Positions 1-8,861 of a stretch of DNA of 64,000 nucleotides are shown one piece after another. Origin of the DNA: Enterococcus raffinosus (GTDB taxonomy: Bacteria > Bacillota > Bacilli > Lactobacillales > Enterococcaceae); assembly GCF_018917525.1 (NCBI RefSeq), contig NZ_JAHLOS010000003.1:124001-188000 (forward strand). The letters run 5' to 3'. Position 1 is the stretch's first letter. Every line of letters begins with the position of its first letter. The notes under the pieces were generated by a model, which was not told the origin of the DNA, made no database searches, and saw nothing but the letters and a program-made list of their open reading frames with translations. The translations under genes and the position numbers were made by a program.

Positions 1-144
1 TAAGCTTGTTTCGAGAGGAATATAAACACTAAATGTTATACTTTTGTCGAACGGTTTAGCAAAAAGGATATAACTAAGTAAAAATGACGTTCTAGGTGTG
101 TTCTCAAATGAGCGTTAATCAAAAGTGAAAGAAGGTGGGAAAGT

Positions 145-1245
145 ATGAATCGCGTAATAGATTATTTCAAAGACAATCGTTTAATGAGTATTTCGTTAAT
201 TTTAGCAATTATTAGTTGTTTGATCGGCCGCTTTTCCATCGCGTTTATTGATGACAAAGTAATCTTTAGTTTGTTTGGTTTAATGTTGCTGATCCAAGGC
301 TTTGAGCAGGTAGGACTTTTGCGTTTCGTGGCTGAGAAGCTGTTGCATTTTTCAAAGAATAGCCGTCAGTTGGTTCAACTGATGATTCTTTTAGCTTTAG
401 TTGGTTCAATGTTTTTGACCAATGATGTGGCGATTTTAACTTTACTACCGATTTATTTGAAACTGCTGTCGATGCTGCCGAAATTTAAAGGCCGCTTTCT
501 GGGCAGTGTCTTGATCATTGTCGCGGCAAATTTAGGAAGCAGCTTTTTCCCGTTTGGTAATCCGCAAAACTTGTTTTTGTATGATTATTATCATGTACCA
601 TTGGGACAGTTTTTAATTTGGATGTCGTTGGTGCTTTTGGTCAGTTTGCTGCTATTGGGACTTTTGACCTTGCTGGTGGACAAGGATTCCTTGGAGGCGA
701 TTGATTTAAAGGAGGAGCGAGTTGACCGTAAGGAAACGATGCTCTTAGCCGGATTGATGCTGATTATGATTTTAGTGGTGCTGAGCGTTCTGCCCTATCA
801 ATGGGTGATTCCTCTAGTAGCACTGGTGATCTTGTTTTATCGTCGTGAATTGTTCAAAGAGGTGGATTATGGACTCTTATTGACCTTTGTCAGCTTCTTT
901 ATCATCGTGGGAAACATCGGTGAAGCCAGTTTCATTAAAGATTTTTTGAAGTCGTTGAATGGAAAACAGGTTTATTTAGCTGGTTTAGGTTTGAGCCAGG
1001 TTATTTCTAATGTACCGGCAGCTTTCTTGATCGCCCCCTTTACAAGCAATCAGCAGGCCGTCATTTTAGGAGTAAATATTGGTGGATTAGGAACGCTATT
1101 GGCTTCATTAGCCAATCTGATCGGGTACAATCTATTTCGGATTTATTATCCTGATGAGACAAAAAAATTTCTAGGTTTGTTTAGTGTCGTCAATTTCGGG
1201 CTGCTATTCCTTTTAGGTACAATCTTTTATTTTTTCATCCATTAG
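145..1245 (+). CDS. SLC13/ArsB-like anion permease
   Basis: A polytopic membrane protein of 366 residues with about ten hydrophobic helices and almost no soluble domain. The segment near residues 85-145 (TNDVAILTLLPI, then a stretch ending SSFFPFGNPQNL) matches the duplicated Asn-Pro re-entrant hairpin of the ion transporter superfamily (SLC13, CitMHS and ArsB relatives). A second hairpin with SQVISNVPAAFLIAPF lies near residues 280-300. Family members move di/tricarboxylates, sulfate or arsenite with Na+ or H+; the substrate cannot be read here. The start follows a GAAGGTGGG ribosome site about 6 bases upstream. The gene stands alone, with the next gene 120 bases away. Somewhat short for the family, but both hairpins are present, so it looks complete. 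Confidence 0.8.
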   Translation: MNRVIDYFKDNRLMSISLILAIISCLIGRFSIAFIDDKVIFSLFGLMLLIQGFEQVGLLRFVAEKLLHFSKNSRQLVQLMILLALVGSMFLTNDVAILTLLPIYLKLLSMLPKFKGRFLGSVLIIVAANLGSSFFPFGNPQNLFLYDYYHVPLGQFLIWMSLVLLVSLLLLGLLTLLVDKDSLEAIDLKEERVDRKETMLLAGLMLIMILVVLSVLPYQWVIPLVALVILFYRRELFKEVDYGLLLTFVSFFIIVGNIGEASFIKDFLKSLNGKQVYLAGLGLSQVISNVPAAFLIAPFTSNQQAVILGVNIGGLGTLLASLANLIGYNLFRIYYPDETKKFLGLFSVVNFGLLFLLGTIFYFFIH

Positions 1246-1304
1246 AAAGTGCCAAGAATTCCTAAAAATCAGGTAAGTTTCTTATGGGAATTCATCCAAA
1301 AACA

Positions 1305-1320
1305 CTGAAAACGCTTTAAA
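1305..1320 (+). promoter_or_regulatory. Possible cre (CcpA) site
   Basis: The 16-mer beginning CTGAAAACGC agrees with the CcpA operator consensus WTGNAARCGNWWWCAW at 14 of 16 positions and lies about 45 bases before the trans-sulfuration gene. No good promoter is visible around it, so this is a weak call from pattern alone. Confidence 0.3.
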
Positions 1321-1366
1321 TAGTGTTAAGCTAGCCTTGTGAGAAATGAGCAAGGGGGATTTTGAG

Positions 1367-2521
1367 ATGAATGATAAGACAAAAATGATTCATGGCTACC
1401 ACGCATTTGATGAAGAAACCGGCGCTTCATCGATTCCAATTTATCAATGTTCGACCTTTAAACAGGCATCTATTAAGGATGGACAGCCATATACCTATTC
1501 CCGTTTTGGCAATCCAACCCGTACCGCGTTAGAAGAAGCGGTTGCGGCACTGGAAAATGGGGAATATGCGACCGCCTTCGCGTCAGGAATGGGTGCGATT
1601 TCAGCGGTCTTGCTGAGTTTTAGTCAAGGCGATCATCTAGTTATGTGCAAGAGCATTTACGGCGGCACATTCCAATTAGTCAATGAAGTCATGAAGCGCT
1701 TTGGGATCGAAGTGACCTTTGTCGATGAGACTGATTTAAATGAATGGGAGCACGCCATCCGACCAAATACACGAGGGCTTTATTTAGAGACACCGTCGAA
1801 TCCGTTGCTTTCAGTGACTGACATCGCAGGAGTTGTGGCGATCGCGAAGGCCCATCATTTAGTGACGATGATTGATAATACCTTTATGACACCACAATTT
1901 CAGAAACCACTAGCTTTGGGAGTCGACATCGTGATTCATAGTGCCACCAAATTCATCAATGGACATAGCGATGTTGTGGCTGGATTAGTCGTTACCAACG
2001 ATGAGGAATGGCACAACCAAATCCGACTGCAGCAAAAGGTACTCGGCGGCATTTTAGGTGTGGAAGATTGCTGGTTGACCATGCGGGGCTTGAAAACGAT
2101 GGGGCTGCGGATGGAGCAAAGCGCTGACAGCGCAGAAAAAATCAGTCAGATGCTGGCTAATCATTCAGTCGTAAAGAATGTCCACTATCCTGGCTTACCG
2201 AGTCATCCCGGATACGAAGTTCATAAACGTCAAGCGACCTCGGGTGGCGCGGTGTTGTCCTTTGAGCTAGCCAATCAGACGGCAGTTTATTCCTTCGCGG
2301 ATGCTTTACAGATTCCAATTGCCGCTGTCAGTCTCGGCGGAGTAGAATCGATCTTATCCTATCCAGTAACGATGAGCCATGCCTGTGTACCAAAGGAAGA
2401 ACGAGAGAAACAGGGCGTAACAGAAGGCTTGCTGCGGCTGTCGGTAGGAATCGAAGACACCGAAGATTTACTTGCAGATTTGGAACAGGCATTAGCCAAG
2501 GTTCGTGTAGCGGTAAAATAG
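1367..2521 (+). CDS. PLP-dependent trans-sulfuration enzyme (cystathionine gamma-synthase/beta-lyase family)
   Basis: A 384-residue Cys/Met metabolism PLP enzyme. Visible family marks are YSRFGNPTRTALE near residue 45 (cofactor phosphate contacts), YLETPSNPLL near 145, DNTFMTPQFQKPL near 170, and the cofactor lysine in HSATKFINGHSDVVAG near 195. The C-terminal SLGGVESILSYP and LLRLSVGIED blocks complete the fold. Members act as cystathionine gamma-synthase, cystathionine lyases or methionine gamma-lyase; these cannot be separated from sequence reading, although the PSNPLLSVTD form is common in cystathionine beta-lyase (MetC). The start was moved 7 codons inward because AAGGGGG lies 8 bases before this ATG, whereas the longer reading has no ribosome site. 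Monocistronic, followed by a clear terminator. Confidence 0.85.
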   Translation: MNDKTKMIHGYHAFDEETGASSIPIYQCSTFKQASIKDGQPYTYSRFGNPTRTALEEAVAALENGEYATAFASGMGAISAVLLSFSQGDHLVMCKSIYGGTFQLVNEVMKRFGIEVTFVDETDLNEWEHAIRPNTRGLYLETPSNPLLSVTDIAGVVAIAKAHHLVTMIDNTFMTPQFQKPLALGVDIVIHSATKFINGHSDVVAGLVVTNDEEWHNQIRLQQKVLGGILGVEDCWLTMRGLKTMGLRMEQSADSAEKISQMLANHSVVKNVHYPGLPSHPGYEVHKRQATSGGAVLSFELANQTAVYSFADALQIPIAAVSLGGVESILSYPVTMSHACVPKEEREKQGVTEGLLRLSVGIEDTEDLLADLEQALAKVRVAVK

Positions 2522-2529
2522 ATAGCATT

Positions 2530-2562
2530 GACACGTTGGGCGTTTTCCTGACGTGTCTTTTT
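2530..2562 (+). terminator. Rho-independent terminator
   Basis: GACACGT pairs with ACGTGTC around a 14-base loop, followed by TTTTT. It ends the trans-sulfuration gene transcript. Confidence 0.85.
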
Positions 2563-2641
2563 CACTGTTTTAAGAAAAAGGATACCCTTATCATGTACTA
2601 ATTCGGTATAATGGTATCATCTCTTAGAGGAAGTGAAAGTC

Positions 2642-3100
2642 ATGCTTGAAAATCTCTTGCGTCCGGAAGTCTTGCTTTCAAACGTCATTGTTTGTTTGGT
2701 GACTTTTTTGATTACGCGCTGGGCGTTTAAACGAAAGAAAAAACCGCAGCGACAAAAGGAAACTGTACAGATTCCGAAGCAGACGGCTGATGGAAAGGCC
2801 GTTTTGGAGGCGTCATTAGCAACGCTGCGATCGTATAAAAATAATCTGAATCAATATGGCTATGTCTATTTTCAGGAAACGACACCGATCGTGATTGAAC
2901 AATTGAAGGCTGAAGCCAACAGCTTGATCTCTTCAGAAACGAACGAGCCGATTCATGAGCTGCTGCAAAAAAATTATGAGAAGTTGTCATCGTTTCAAGA
3001 ACAAGAAGCGGTGGATACGAAGAAGCTGGAATTAGAAGTGTTGAATCATGTCAACAAAACGATCATTGATTGGCGTAATTTCTTGAAGCAAAGCCGGTGA
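2642..3100 (+). CDS. Small membrane-anchored protein of unknown function
   Basis: 152 residues. One hydrophobic helix lies at about residues 9-26, then a very basic stretch (FKRKKKPQRQK) that should remain in the cytoplasm, then a soluble, mostly helical domain rich in Glu, Gln and Lys that probably forms coiled coils. I do not recognise the family. AGAGGAAG lies 8 bases before this ATG, so I prefer it over a GTG three codons upstream. It stands alone between the trans-sulfuration gene and a strong terminator. The N-out, C-in topology is inferred from the positive charges. Confidence 0.6.
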   Translation: MLENLLRPEVLLSNVIVCLVTFLITRWAFKRKKKPQRQKETVQIPKQTADGKAVLEASLATLRSYKNNLNQYGYVYFQETTPIVIEQLKAEANSLISSETNEPIHELLQKNYEKLSSFQEQEAVDTKKLELEVLNHVNKTIIDWRNFLKQSR

Positions 3101-3139
3101 GCAATATCTATCTTTAGCCTTAATAAGGGTAAACGAGAT

Positions 3140-3253
3140 ATGCCGATACCGATAACATTATCGAACCATCAGATTACGCTAGTGATTGATGTCAGGAACG
3201 ATCTAATCAAGAAGCTGGAGTTTTGTCCAAAATTGGCTAATTTAGCTAGTTAA
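3140..3253 (+). CDS. Doubtful 37-codon reading frame
   Basis: An ATG frame of 37 codons lies in the 290-base space before the flippase gene, with a weak AAGGG 10 bases upstream and a strong terminator 13 bases after its stop. The product is not recognised and has no clear motif. It may be a real small protein, a remnant, or chance. Confidence 0.2.
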   Translation: MPIPITLSNHQITLVIDVRNDLIKKLEFCPKLANLAS

Positions 3254-3265
3254 CTATTCCTACAA

Positions 3266-3300
3266 AACAACCCGACGTTTTTAAACGTCGGGTTGTTTTT
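3266..3300 (+). terminator. Strong terminator
   Basis: A 12-base perfect stem (AACCCGACGTTT with AAACGTCGGGTT) is followed by GTTTTT. A-rich sequence on the other side means it may also work on the minus strand. Confidence 0.85.
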
Positions 3301-3350
3301 ACTATCAATTGGGGTAATTATCGTTGAGTCTCCGATGGTGAGAAATACAG

Positions 3351-3387
3351 AATCCCCCCTGCACTTTCACTATTCTGCAGGGGGAAT
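3351..3387 (-). terminator. Terminator of the flippase gene
   Basis: CCCCCTGCA and TGCAGGGGG form a 9-base stem just after the flippase stop codon. The T-run on the minus strand is poor, so this may be a transcript-end hairpin that works together with the stronger hairpin at 3266-3300. Confidence 0.6.
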
Positions 3388-3391
3388 TGGC

Positions 3392-5161
3392 TTAAATCCG
3401 TAATCGACGGCGAATACCATCGACCCGTGGACCTAATAATTTATCAGCGATTCGCGTTTTTAAGGCCAACACCATGTAAGTGAATCCGCCAAAGGCTGCT
3501 ACGATCAAAATAATGATCATGGACTGCACTTTAGAATCGGAGCTTAAAAACATTTCGCAACCGAATTTCACAATAAAGGCGACAACACCCATCAAAAGCG
3601 ACATTGCTGTAACTTTCCCAATAGAAGCAATTGTTTCTCTGAATGGAAACTGTGTGATCACATGAATTCGATCCAACAGGAACATGTTCGCCACTAAGAA
3701 TCCGACAAAAGAAGCAATCAATGGACCGTAAGCTTCAAATAGATATGTTAAAGGAAATTGCGCGACGATTTTCACAAAAATTCCGATACACAAGTACCAG
3801 ACCGCTTGCATATTGCCATCAAGGCCCTGCAGCATGGTCGAGCAGACCATGAACAAGCCCATCATAATTCCCACCACACAGGAAGCTGCTAATAATTCTG
3901 CTCCTAGGGGATTAGGCCAGTAGAACAGCGTATTCAATGGATAAGCCAAAACGATCATTCCAACCGTTGCTGGCATCATCACAAAGAAGAGTAGCTGGAT
4001 ATTGTTCGTTACTAATTTTGCCAAGCCGTCATGATCCTTTTTCGTGAAGCGTTCTGTAATCAGCGGCAGACCAGCTGTAGCCATCGCAGTTCCAAGTGCG
4101 ATTACCACCATCGTCAATTTATCCGGGTTGGCGGAGATTAGCGCAAACAGATCTGCATTTTTGGCGGCAGAGTAATCCGTCACGATCGACATGATTTTTT
4201 CAAAGGAATATTGATCGATCAATTTGAATATACTGATGGCGCTGCCGACGATAATAAAGGGAATCGCCTGCTGGATCATTTGAAGAACTAATTGTCGTCC
4301 TGAGAAAGTAATCTGATTATCGCTTTCTCGAATCAGCTCACGAAAGGCGGAGCGTTCCTTGAGTAATGAAAATAGCAGAACCCCCATCGCAAAAGCTACC
4401 CCAATAAAGGCCGCAAAGGTTGAATGGACCACCGCTGTTTTATAGCTGCCGTTATTGATCTGCATGATAATGAAGGCAGAGGCCAGCATATAGCAGACGC
4501 GAGCGATTTGTTCGATGATCTGAGAAATTGCGTAAGGCTTCATATTATTGTTTCCTTGGAAGAAACCGCGAATCACACTCATCGCCGGGAAGATCAGCAG
4601 CACGACACTTAGTGAGCGCATAACAGGCACTAGATCGGCATTTCCTTGAGACAGATAGGGTGCGCCTAAATACATGATGGCAGCACAAATAATTCCTCCA
4701 ATGGTCATGAGACGCATTGTATAGAACAGTAATTTTTTACTTAAGCCATATTCATTCATCGAATTATAGCGAGCAGTTTGTTTCGCCACCGCGGCGGGAA
4801 TCCCGGCAGTCGAGATCATCAGAAATAATGCGTAAACATTATAGCCCTTTGTATATAAATAGTTCGCTTCCAGCCCATGAGGCTGCATCCAGGCGATCCA
4901 TGGGATGACATAGACAGCCCCCAATAGGCGAGAAAAGATATTGCCGACGGTCAACCAAGCGGTACTTTGAACCATTTTTTCCTGAGCATTCGACTGCTTC
5001 TTCGCAGTAGGTGAGGCTGCCGCGATCGGCTCCTTTTCAGGAACGTTTGCGGTATTTCTTTTATGTTCTTTCTTTTGCGGCACGGCCGCGTCGCGATGAT
5101 AGCGAGCAACCCTAGAAGGGGTTTGCTTCAGCTCGCCGTATTTTCTAGTATTTTCAGTCAT
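3392..5161 (-). CDS. MurJ/YtgP-like lipid II or polysaccharide flippase (MOP superfamily)
   Basis: 589 residues. The first 75 or so are hydrophilic, basic and Pro/Ala-rich (cytoplasmic extension); after that come about 14 membrane helices. Family marks include STAWLTVGNIFSRLLGAVYVIPW at the first helix, AGIPAAVAKQTARYN, and RGFFQGNNNMKPYAISQIIEQIARV, typical of the Firmicute SpoVB/YtgP/MurJ branch that moves lipid-linked peptidoglycan precursors across the membrane. The longer reading starts 18 codons earlier, but a promoter with 17-base spacing lies inside that extension, which supports this ATG. The ribosome site is weak (AGAAAG). It lies downstream of the AIM24 gene on the same strand but has its own promoter. 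Confidence 0.8.
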   Translation of the reverse strand: MTENTRKYGELKQTPSRVARYHRDAAVPQKKEHKRNTANVPEKEPIAAASPTAKKQSNAQEKMVQSTAWLTVGNIFSRLLGAVYVIPWIAWMQPHGLEANYLYTKGYNVYALFLMISTAGIPAAVAKQTARYNSMNEYGLSKKLLFYTMRLMTIGGIICAAIMYLGAPYLSQGNADLVPVMRSLSVVLLIFPAMSVIRGFFQGNNNMKPYAISQIIEQIARVCYMLASAFIIMQINNGSYKTAVVHSTFAAFIGVAFAMGVLLFSLLKERSAFRELIRESDNQITFSGRQLVLQMIQQAIPFIIVGSAISIFKLIDQYSFEKIMSIVTDYSAAKNADLFALISANPDKLTMVVIALGTAMATAGLPLITERFTKKDHDGLAKLVTNNIQLLFFVMMPATVGMIVLAYPLNTLFYWPNPLGAELLAASCVVGIMMGLFMVCSTMLQGLDGNMQAVWYLCIGIFVKIVAQFPLTYLFEAYGPLIASFVGFLVANMFLLDRIHVITQFPFRETIASIGKVTAMSLLMGVVAFIVKFGCEMFLSSDSKVQSMIIILIVAAFGGFTYMVLALKTRIADKLLGPRVDGIRRRLRI

Positions 5162-5193
5162 ATAAACCAGCTTTCTGCAACAGTATCTCCCAT

Positions 5194-5222
5194 ATTTTAC
5201 CTGTTCTTTCCCCATGTTACAA
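5194..5222 (-). promoter_or_regulatory. Promoter of the flippase gene
   Basis: On the minus strand, TTGTAA (5217-5222) and TAAAAT (5194-5199) are separated by exactly 17 bases and point at the flippase gene, about 33 bases before its preferred ATG. Confidence 0.6.
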
Positions 5223-5238
5223 TGCTGTGTGACAATCT

Positions 5239-5934
5239 TTAAGATTTGGGTATGAAGGTATCGATATGTTCAGCGAAACTTTCTAAATTTCTCGTTTGGA
5301 TATAGACTGAGCCGCGACCGTGAAACTCATTGACGACGCCTTCGCCAGTTTTAAAACCAAATGTTCCAGAAGCCACCCGAATGTTATAGTCTAACGAGCT
5401 GGTCCACGCGATCACGTGCTGATTATCAATGATGGCTGGCGCGTGTCCATCTAACTCGATTTTTTCTACATCACCAAAGGCCGAAACTAAAAGCTGTCCT
5501 TGTCCAGTGGTTTCCATAACAAAGAGTCCGCCGGTCCCGCCCAAAAGAGCACCAGAGAGCTTTTGCCGCTGCATTTGATAGCTGACAGTTTCTTCACTGG
5601 CAAGAAATGCCCCAGTATTTAACCGCCAGTGCTCAGCGCCGACATCTAATGCAAAGATTTTTCCGGGTACAGCTGGAGCAATCGCAATCATCGCATCGTT
5701 GGAATGAGCGGTAGCTGTGCTGATAAAAAAGCTTTCCCCACTGCTTACAGAGCGGCCTAAAGCACTCAAGGCGCCGCCGAGCCCTTTCTTGCCGTTGGTG
5801 TTCATGCGGCCTTCTAATTCGATATCGCCAAGTTGATACACCATTGCGCCTGGTTCGATCCGTAGTTTTTCTCCTCGCTGTAAATGAACCTTCGCGATCG
5901 GGGCAAAGGTACTAGCTGATAATTCATAGTTCAT
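5239..5934 (-). CDS. AIM24/TIGR00266 family protein
   Basis: 231 residues forming a double beta-helix-like domain. Recognisable segments are MVYQLGDIELEGRMN near residue 35, a Gly/Ser-rich turn (KKGLGGALSALGRSVSSGESFF) near 50, and GALLGGTGGLFVMETTGQGQLLVSAFG near 140. Members are widespread in bacteria, and a mitochondrial homologue affects inner-membrane organisation, but the bacterial role is not settled. The start was moved 8 codons inward because AAGGGAG lies 8 bases before this ATG. It is divergent from the ABC ATPase gene and shares its 110-base upstream region. Confidence 0.8.
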   Translation of the reverse strand: MNYELSASTFAPIAKVHLQRGEKLRIEPGAMVYQLGDIELEGRMNTNGKKGLGGALSALGRSVSSGESFFISTATAHSNDAMIAIAPAVPGKIFALDVGAEHWRLNTGAFLASEETVSYQMQRQKLSGALLGGTGGLFVMETTGQGQLLVSAFGDVEKIELDGHAPAIIDNQHVIAWTSSLDYNIRVASGTFGFKTGEGVVNEFHGRGSVYIQTRNLESFAEHIDTFIPKS

Positions 5935-6044
5935 AGGTAAGACTCCCTTCAAAAACATTTGCCAAAATTATATCATTTCTCGTATCTTTTCTGTGAGATT
6001 TTGCTAAGATTGTTAAAAAGGGATTTTAGCATGGAGGAAAAAGT

Positions 6045-6824
6045 ATGGAAATTTTAGCTTTTGAACAGGTTCAGTTTATTCGCCAACAAAACGCCTTGTT
6101 GCAGGATATTAACTGGCGTATCAAGTCTGGCGAGGATTGGGCAGTGTTGGGATTGAATGGGGCAGGAAAGAGCCTGCTGCTGAATATGATCTCAGGCAGC
6201 CTATGGCCCACCAGCGGTAAACTGACGGTTCTAGGACAATTATTCGGAGAAACGTCGATTCCTGACTTAACAAAACGAATCGGCTGGGTAAGTCAGTCGC
6301 TGCAGGAACGAATCCATCGTGAGGAGCAGGCAGAATACATCGTATTATCTGGGAAATTTGCCAGCATCGGAATTTATCAAAAATATTCAGCTGCTGACTT
6401 AGACGAAGCCAAACAACTTTTAGCTTCACTTGGGGCCAAAAAATTAATCGGCAAAGTGTATCAGGTTTTGTCGCAAGGCGAGAAGCAGATCGTTTTGATT
6501 GCTCGGGCATTAATGGCAAAGCCTGAGCTGTTGATTCTTGATGAACCCTGCAATGGGCTGGATTTGTTTGCACGGGAAGATTTATTGGCACGAATCAAAC
6601 AGATGAAGCAGGCGGCAGATGCGCCAAGCTTATTGTATGTGACGCATCATACCGAAGAAATCCTGCCGCTGCTTAGCCACGTGTTGATGATCCGCGAAGG
6701 TAAAATCTTCAAACAAGGTCAGCGGGAGACACTGTTACAAGAAGAGGTCTTAAACGACTTTTATCAACGACCAATCACAATTCACGAGATGAACGATGAT
6801 CGGATGATGGTTATTCCTAAGTAA
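6045..6824 (+). CDS. ABC transporter ATP-binding protein (YlmA-like)
   Basis: 259 residues, one nucleotide-binding domain: Walker A GLNGAGKS near residue 38, Q-loop in VSQSLQER near 85, signature LSQGEKQ near 142, Walker B LLILDEPCNGLD near 165, and the switch His in VTHHTEE near 202. No permease gene is adjacent, so it either works with a permease elsewhere or is a soluble ABC protein as suggested for the YlmA group. The ribosome site is GGAGGAAAAAGT. Monocistronic, ending at a terminator. Confidence 0.85.
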   Translation: MEILAFEQVQFIRQQNALLQDINWRIKSGEDWAVLGLNGAGKSLLLNMISGSLWPTSGKLTVLGQLFGETSIPDLTKRIGWVSQSLQERIHREEQAEYIVLSGKFASIGIYQKYSAADLDEAKQLLASLGAKKLIGKVYQVLSQGEKQIVLIARALMAKPELLILDEPCNGLDLFAREDLLARIKQMKQAADAPSLLYVTHHTEEILPLLSHVLMIREGKIFKQGQRETLLQEEVLNDFYQRPITIHEMNDDRMMVIPK

Positions 6825-6831
6825 GTATTTC

Positions 6832-6863
6832 GAAATTCCTCTTTTTGGGGAATTTTCTTTTTG
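6832..6863 (+). terminator. Terminator after the ABC ATPase gene
   Basis: GAAATTCC and GGGAATTTTC form an imperfect stem followed by a T-rich run. Confidence 0.7.
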
Positions 6864-7269
6864 TTTTTAAAGAGATAAAAAAATCGCAAAAGAGATATCT
6901 GACATTTCTCTTGAAAGATAATCGGATGTAGTTAAATTCAGTCCTCAAGTCATTTACGCTATTTACTATTTGATTTTTGAAACTTCTCAAATTTCATCAA
7001 CTTAAGATTTCGTTTTTTTGAGATTATTTTAAAGATGATTTCTTTTCTAAGTAAGCAAAGTATATCAGATGCGCTATGGAAAAATGTGAAACTGTTATTT
7101 ATAGAGTTTAATGTTGTTAGAAATAATTTTCAAATAATTGTTTACATAGATGATAAAATTACTTTTTAGAACTCATTTTCTCCGTGTTTTTTAGCTATTT
7201 AAAATCATTTATTGGATGAGTTCGATGTTATAATTATAGTAATTATATGAGAGAAGGAGGCTTTTATTT
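6864..7269 (+). other. Long AT-rich leader of the surface-protein gene
   Basis: About 400 bases without a gene. A TATAAT at about 7229-7234 lies 30-40 bases before the start codon, with a poor -35 (CATTTA) 17 bases upstream. Other TAAAAT and TTTACA motifs occur further up without good spacing. No repeats or RNA elements recognised. AGAAGGAGG at the end is the ribosome site. Confidence 0.4.
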
Positions 7270-8778
7270 GTGAAGAAAAGTGTCTATTTATTTTCAGTGG
7301 CATTGCTCGGGCCGTCCCTTTGTCCCAGTTCTGTATTCGCTGATGAATCGCCAGAAATTGTTGAACCCAATGTGACCGCCGAATTTGTAGAGAGTCCTGC
7401 CAATATGACCGAACCAGTTGAAACGACCGAATCCGCTGAGGAGAAAAACTCACAAGCAGAAACCCAAGAAATCACAGAAGGCGTTCAAACAGTTGAGTCT
7501 GATAATGAAGTGGCTCCCGAATCGGTTACTGAAATGATTTCTGAACAAAGTCCAGAAGCACAAGAAAAAGTTGAAACAAATAGTGAGCAGGAAACCTCAA
7601 GCTCAGCTACGCAAGCAGTAGTTCAAGAATCCCCTTCTGAAACGACAGAGCCAACGGTAGATGTTCCGATAAAGACGACAAAGTTGGCCGCTCCTCAAGC
7701 AGCAAGCCAAACGCTGAAAGAGGATCATGACAGTAAAATCGTTGATCATGGAAAGGCGACTTCAGATGAGAATGCTAAAATCAGTTCCGAATACAACTTC
7801 ATGCCTAATTTTGAAAAACTAGAGGGAATCGAAGTCGGAGGAACGAAGAATTATACAGAGAACAGTGGGCGTTTTGAATTTGATTTAACCTCGGCTACAC
7901 CAAATACCATCACAGTAACCTATAAAAACGTCGGTACTTATAATGGAAAAGTGATCGATATGAAGGTAACAGTCAAGGATTGGACGATACTTGCCAGTAG
8001 TCCCTATTCTAGTGCGTTGACAATCTATAAAACCAACGGGATCGCGATGTATGGAATCAAAGATGTCCGTTTGAATTATGCCTTCATTGATCATTTAACC
8101 GGTGGCGCGGTTTCACTATCCGGCTTTTTTAATTTCACAGATATCGATCTGAATCAAAGTATTGATCTCTTTGATAGCAATAACGTACAGAATTACTACG
8201 TTACTAAGGACAACGTACTTTATTACAAGGTGCATACCGGCTATATCAAAATTGGTGAAATCAATGGCGTCGGCTCGAATGAAAATAATATGGATCATTG
8301 GTTGACCTACACGTACAAAAACATTTCGGAATTCGATGTACGATATAATCAGGATCACGAAACAGGGGCGGTGTTTAGATACACTTATCAGGCACCGGTT
8401 GTAATTGAAGAAAAACCTTCTGTCGAACCCGAAGAGCCTGAGAAACCACTCGCACCACAAGATCCACAGGAGCCTCAAGAACCGCAAGAACCAAAAGCCG
8501 ATGAAACGACTGAAAAAGAAGCACCCAAAAAAACGGCACCAGCTCCAGTCCTCACTAGCGTTGCCATCAAAGAAAAGACGAAGCTGGTATACACAACACA
8601 ACAGCCGATTTTAACGTCAACAGCTGTGGCCTTAAAAGCAAAGACAACAGAGGTCCACCAACCAACATTGCCGCAGACGAACGAGAAGAAAGCTTCCATT
8701 TTTACAACTCTTGGCGGAGCTTGCCTAGTACTTTTGTCAGGATTATTCATTGTAAAAAGAAAGAGTAACGAAGAATAA
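7270..8778 (+). CDS. LPXTG cell-wall-anchored surface protein
   Basis: 502 residues beginning at a GTG with AGAAGGAGG upstream. Residues 1-25 are a signal peptide ending SSVFADE. Residues 26-135 are a disordered Glu/Thr/Ser-rich stretch. Residues 150-375 are a folded, probably beta-rich domain (NTITVTYKNVGTYNGK; YITYTYKN-like repeats of Tyr and Thr) that I cannot assign to a named adhesin family. Residues 380-410 are a Pro/Glu stalk with PQEPQEP repeats. LPQTN at residue 467, a hydrophobic helix and a KRKSNEE tail make up a complete sortase A signal. Expected on the wall surface; ligand unknown. It converges on the oligopeptidase gene. Confidence 0.85.
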   Translation: MKKSVYLFSVALLGPSLCPSSVFADESPEIVEPNVTAEFVESPANMTEPVETTESAEEKNSQAETQEITEGVQTVESDNEVAPESVTEMISEQSPEAQEKVETNSEQETSSSATQAVVQESPSETTEPTVDVPIKTTKLAAPQAASQTLKEDHDSKIVDHGKATSDENAKISSEYNFMPNFEKLEGIEVGGTKNYTENSGRFEFDLTSATPNTITVTYKNVGTYNGKVIDMKVTVKDWTILASSPYSSALTIYKTNGIAMYGIKDVRLNYAFIDHLTGGAVSLSGFFNFTDIDLNQSIDLFDSNNVQNYYVTKDNVLYYKVHTGYIKIGEINGVGSNENNMDHWLTYTYKNISEFDVRYNQDHETGAVFRYTYQAPVVIEEKPSVEPEEPEKPLAPQDPQEPQEPQEPKADETTEKEAPKKTAPAPVLTSVAIKEKTKLVYTTQQPILTSTAVALKAKTTEVHQPTLPQTNEKKASIFTTLGGACLVLLSGLFIVKRKSNEE

Positions 8779-8820
8779 AGGGAAAGTTTTTTGCGCTAGA
8801 ACTAAAAAAAGAAATATAAC

Positions 8821-8860
8821 AAAAACAGCCTGCTGAATTTTTTCAGCAGGCTGTTTAATA
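8821..8860. terminator. Bidirectional terminator
   Basis: A 15-base perfect stem (AAACAGCCTGCTGAA with its complement) around a TTTT loop, T-rich on both strands. It serves the surface-protein gene from the left and the oligopeptidase gene from the right. Confidence 0.9.
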
Positions 8861-8861
8861 G

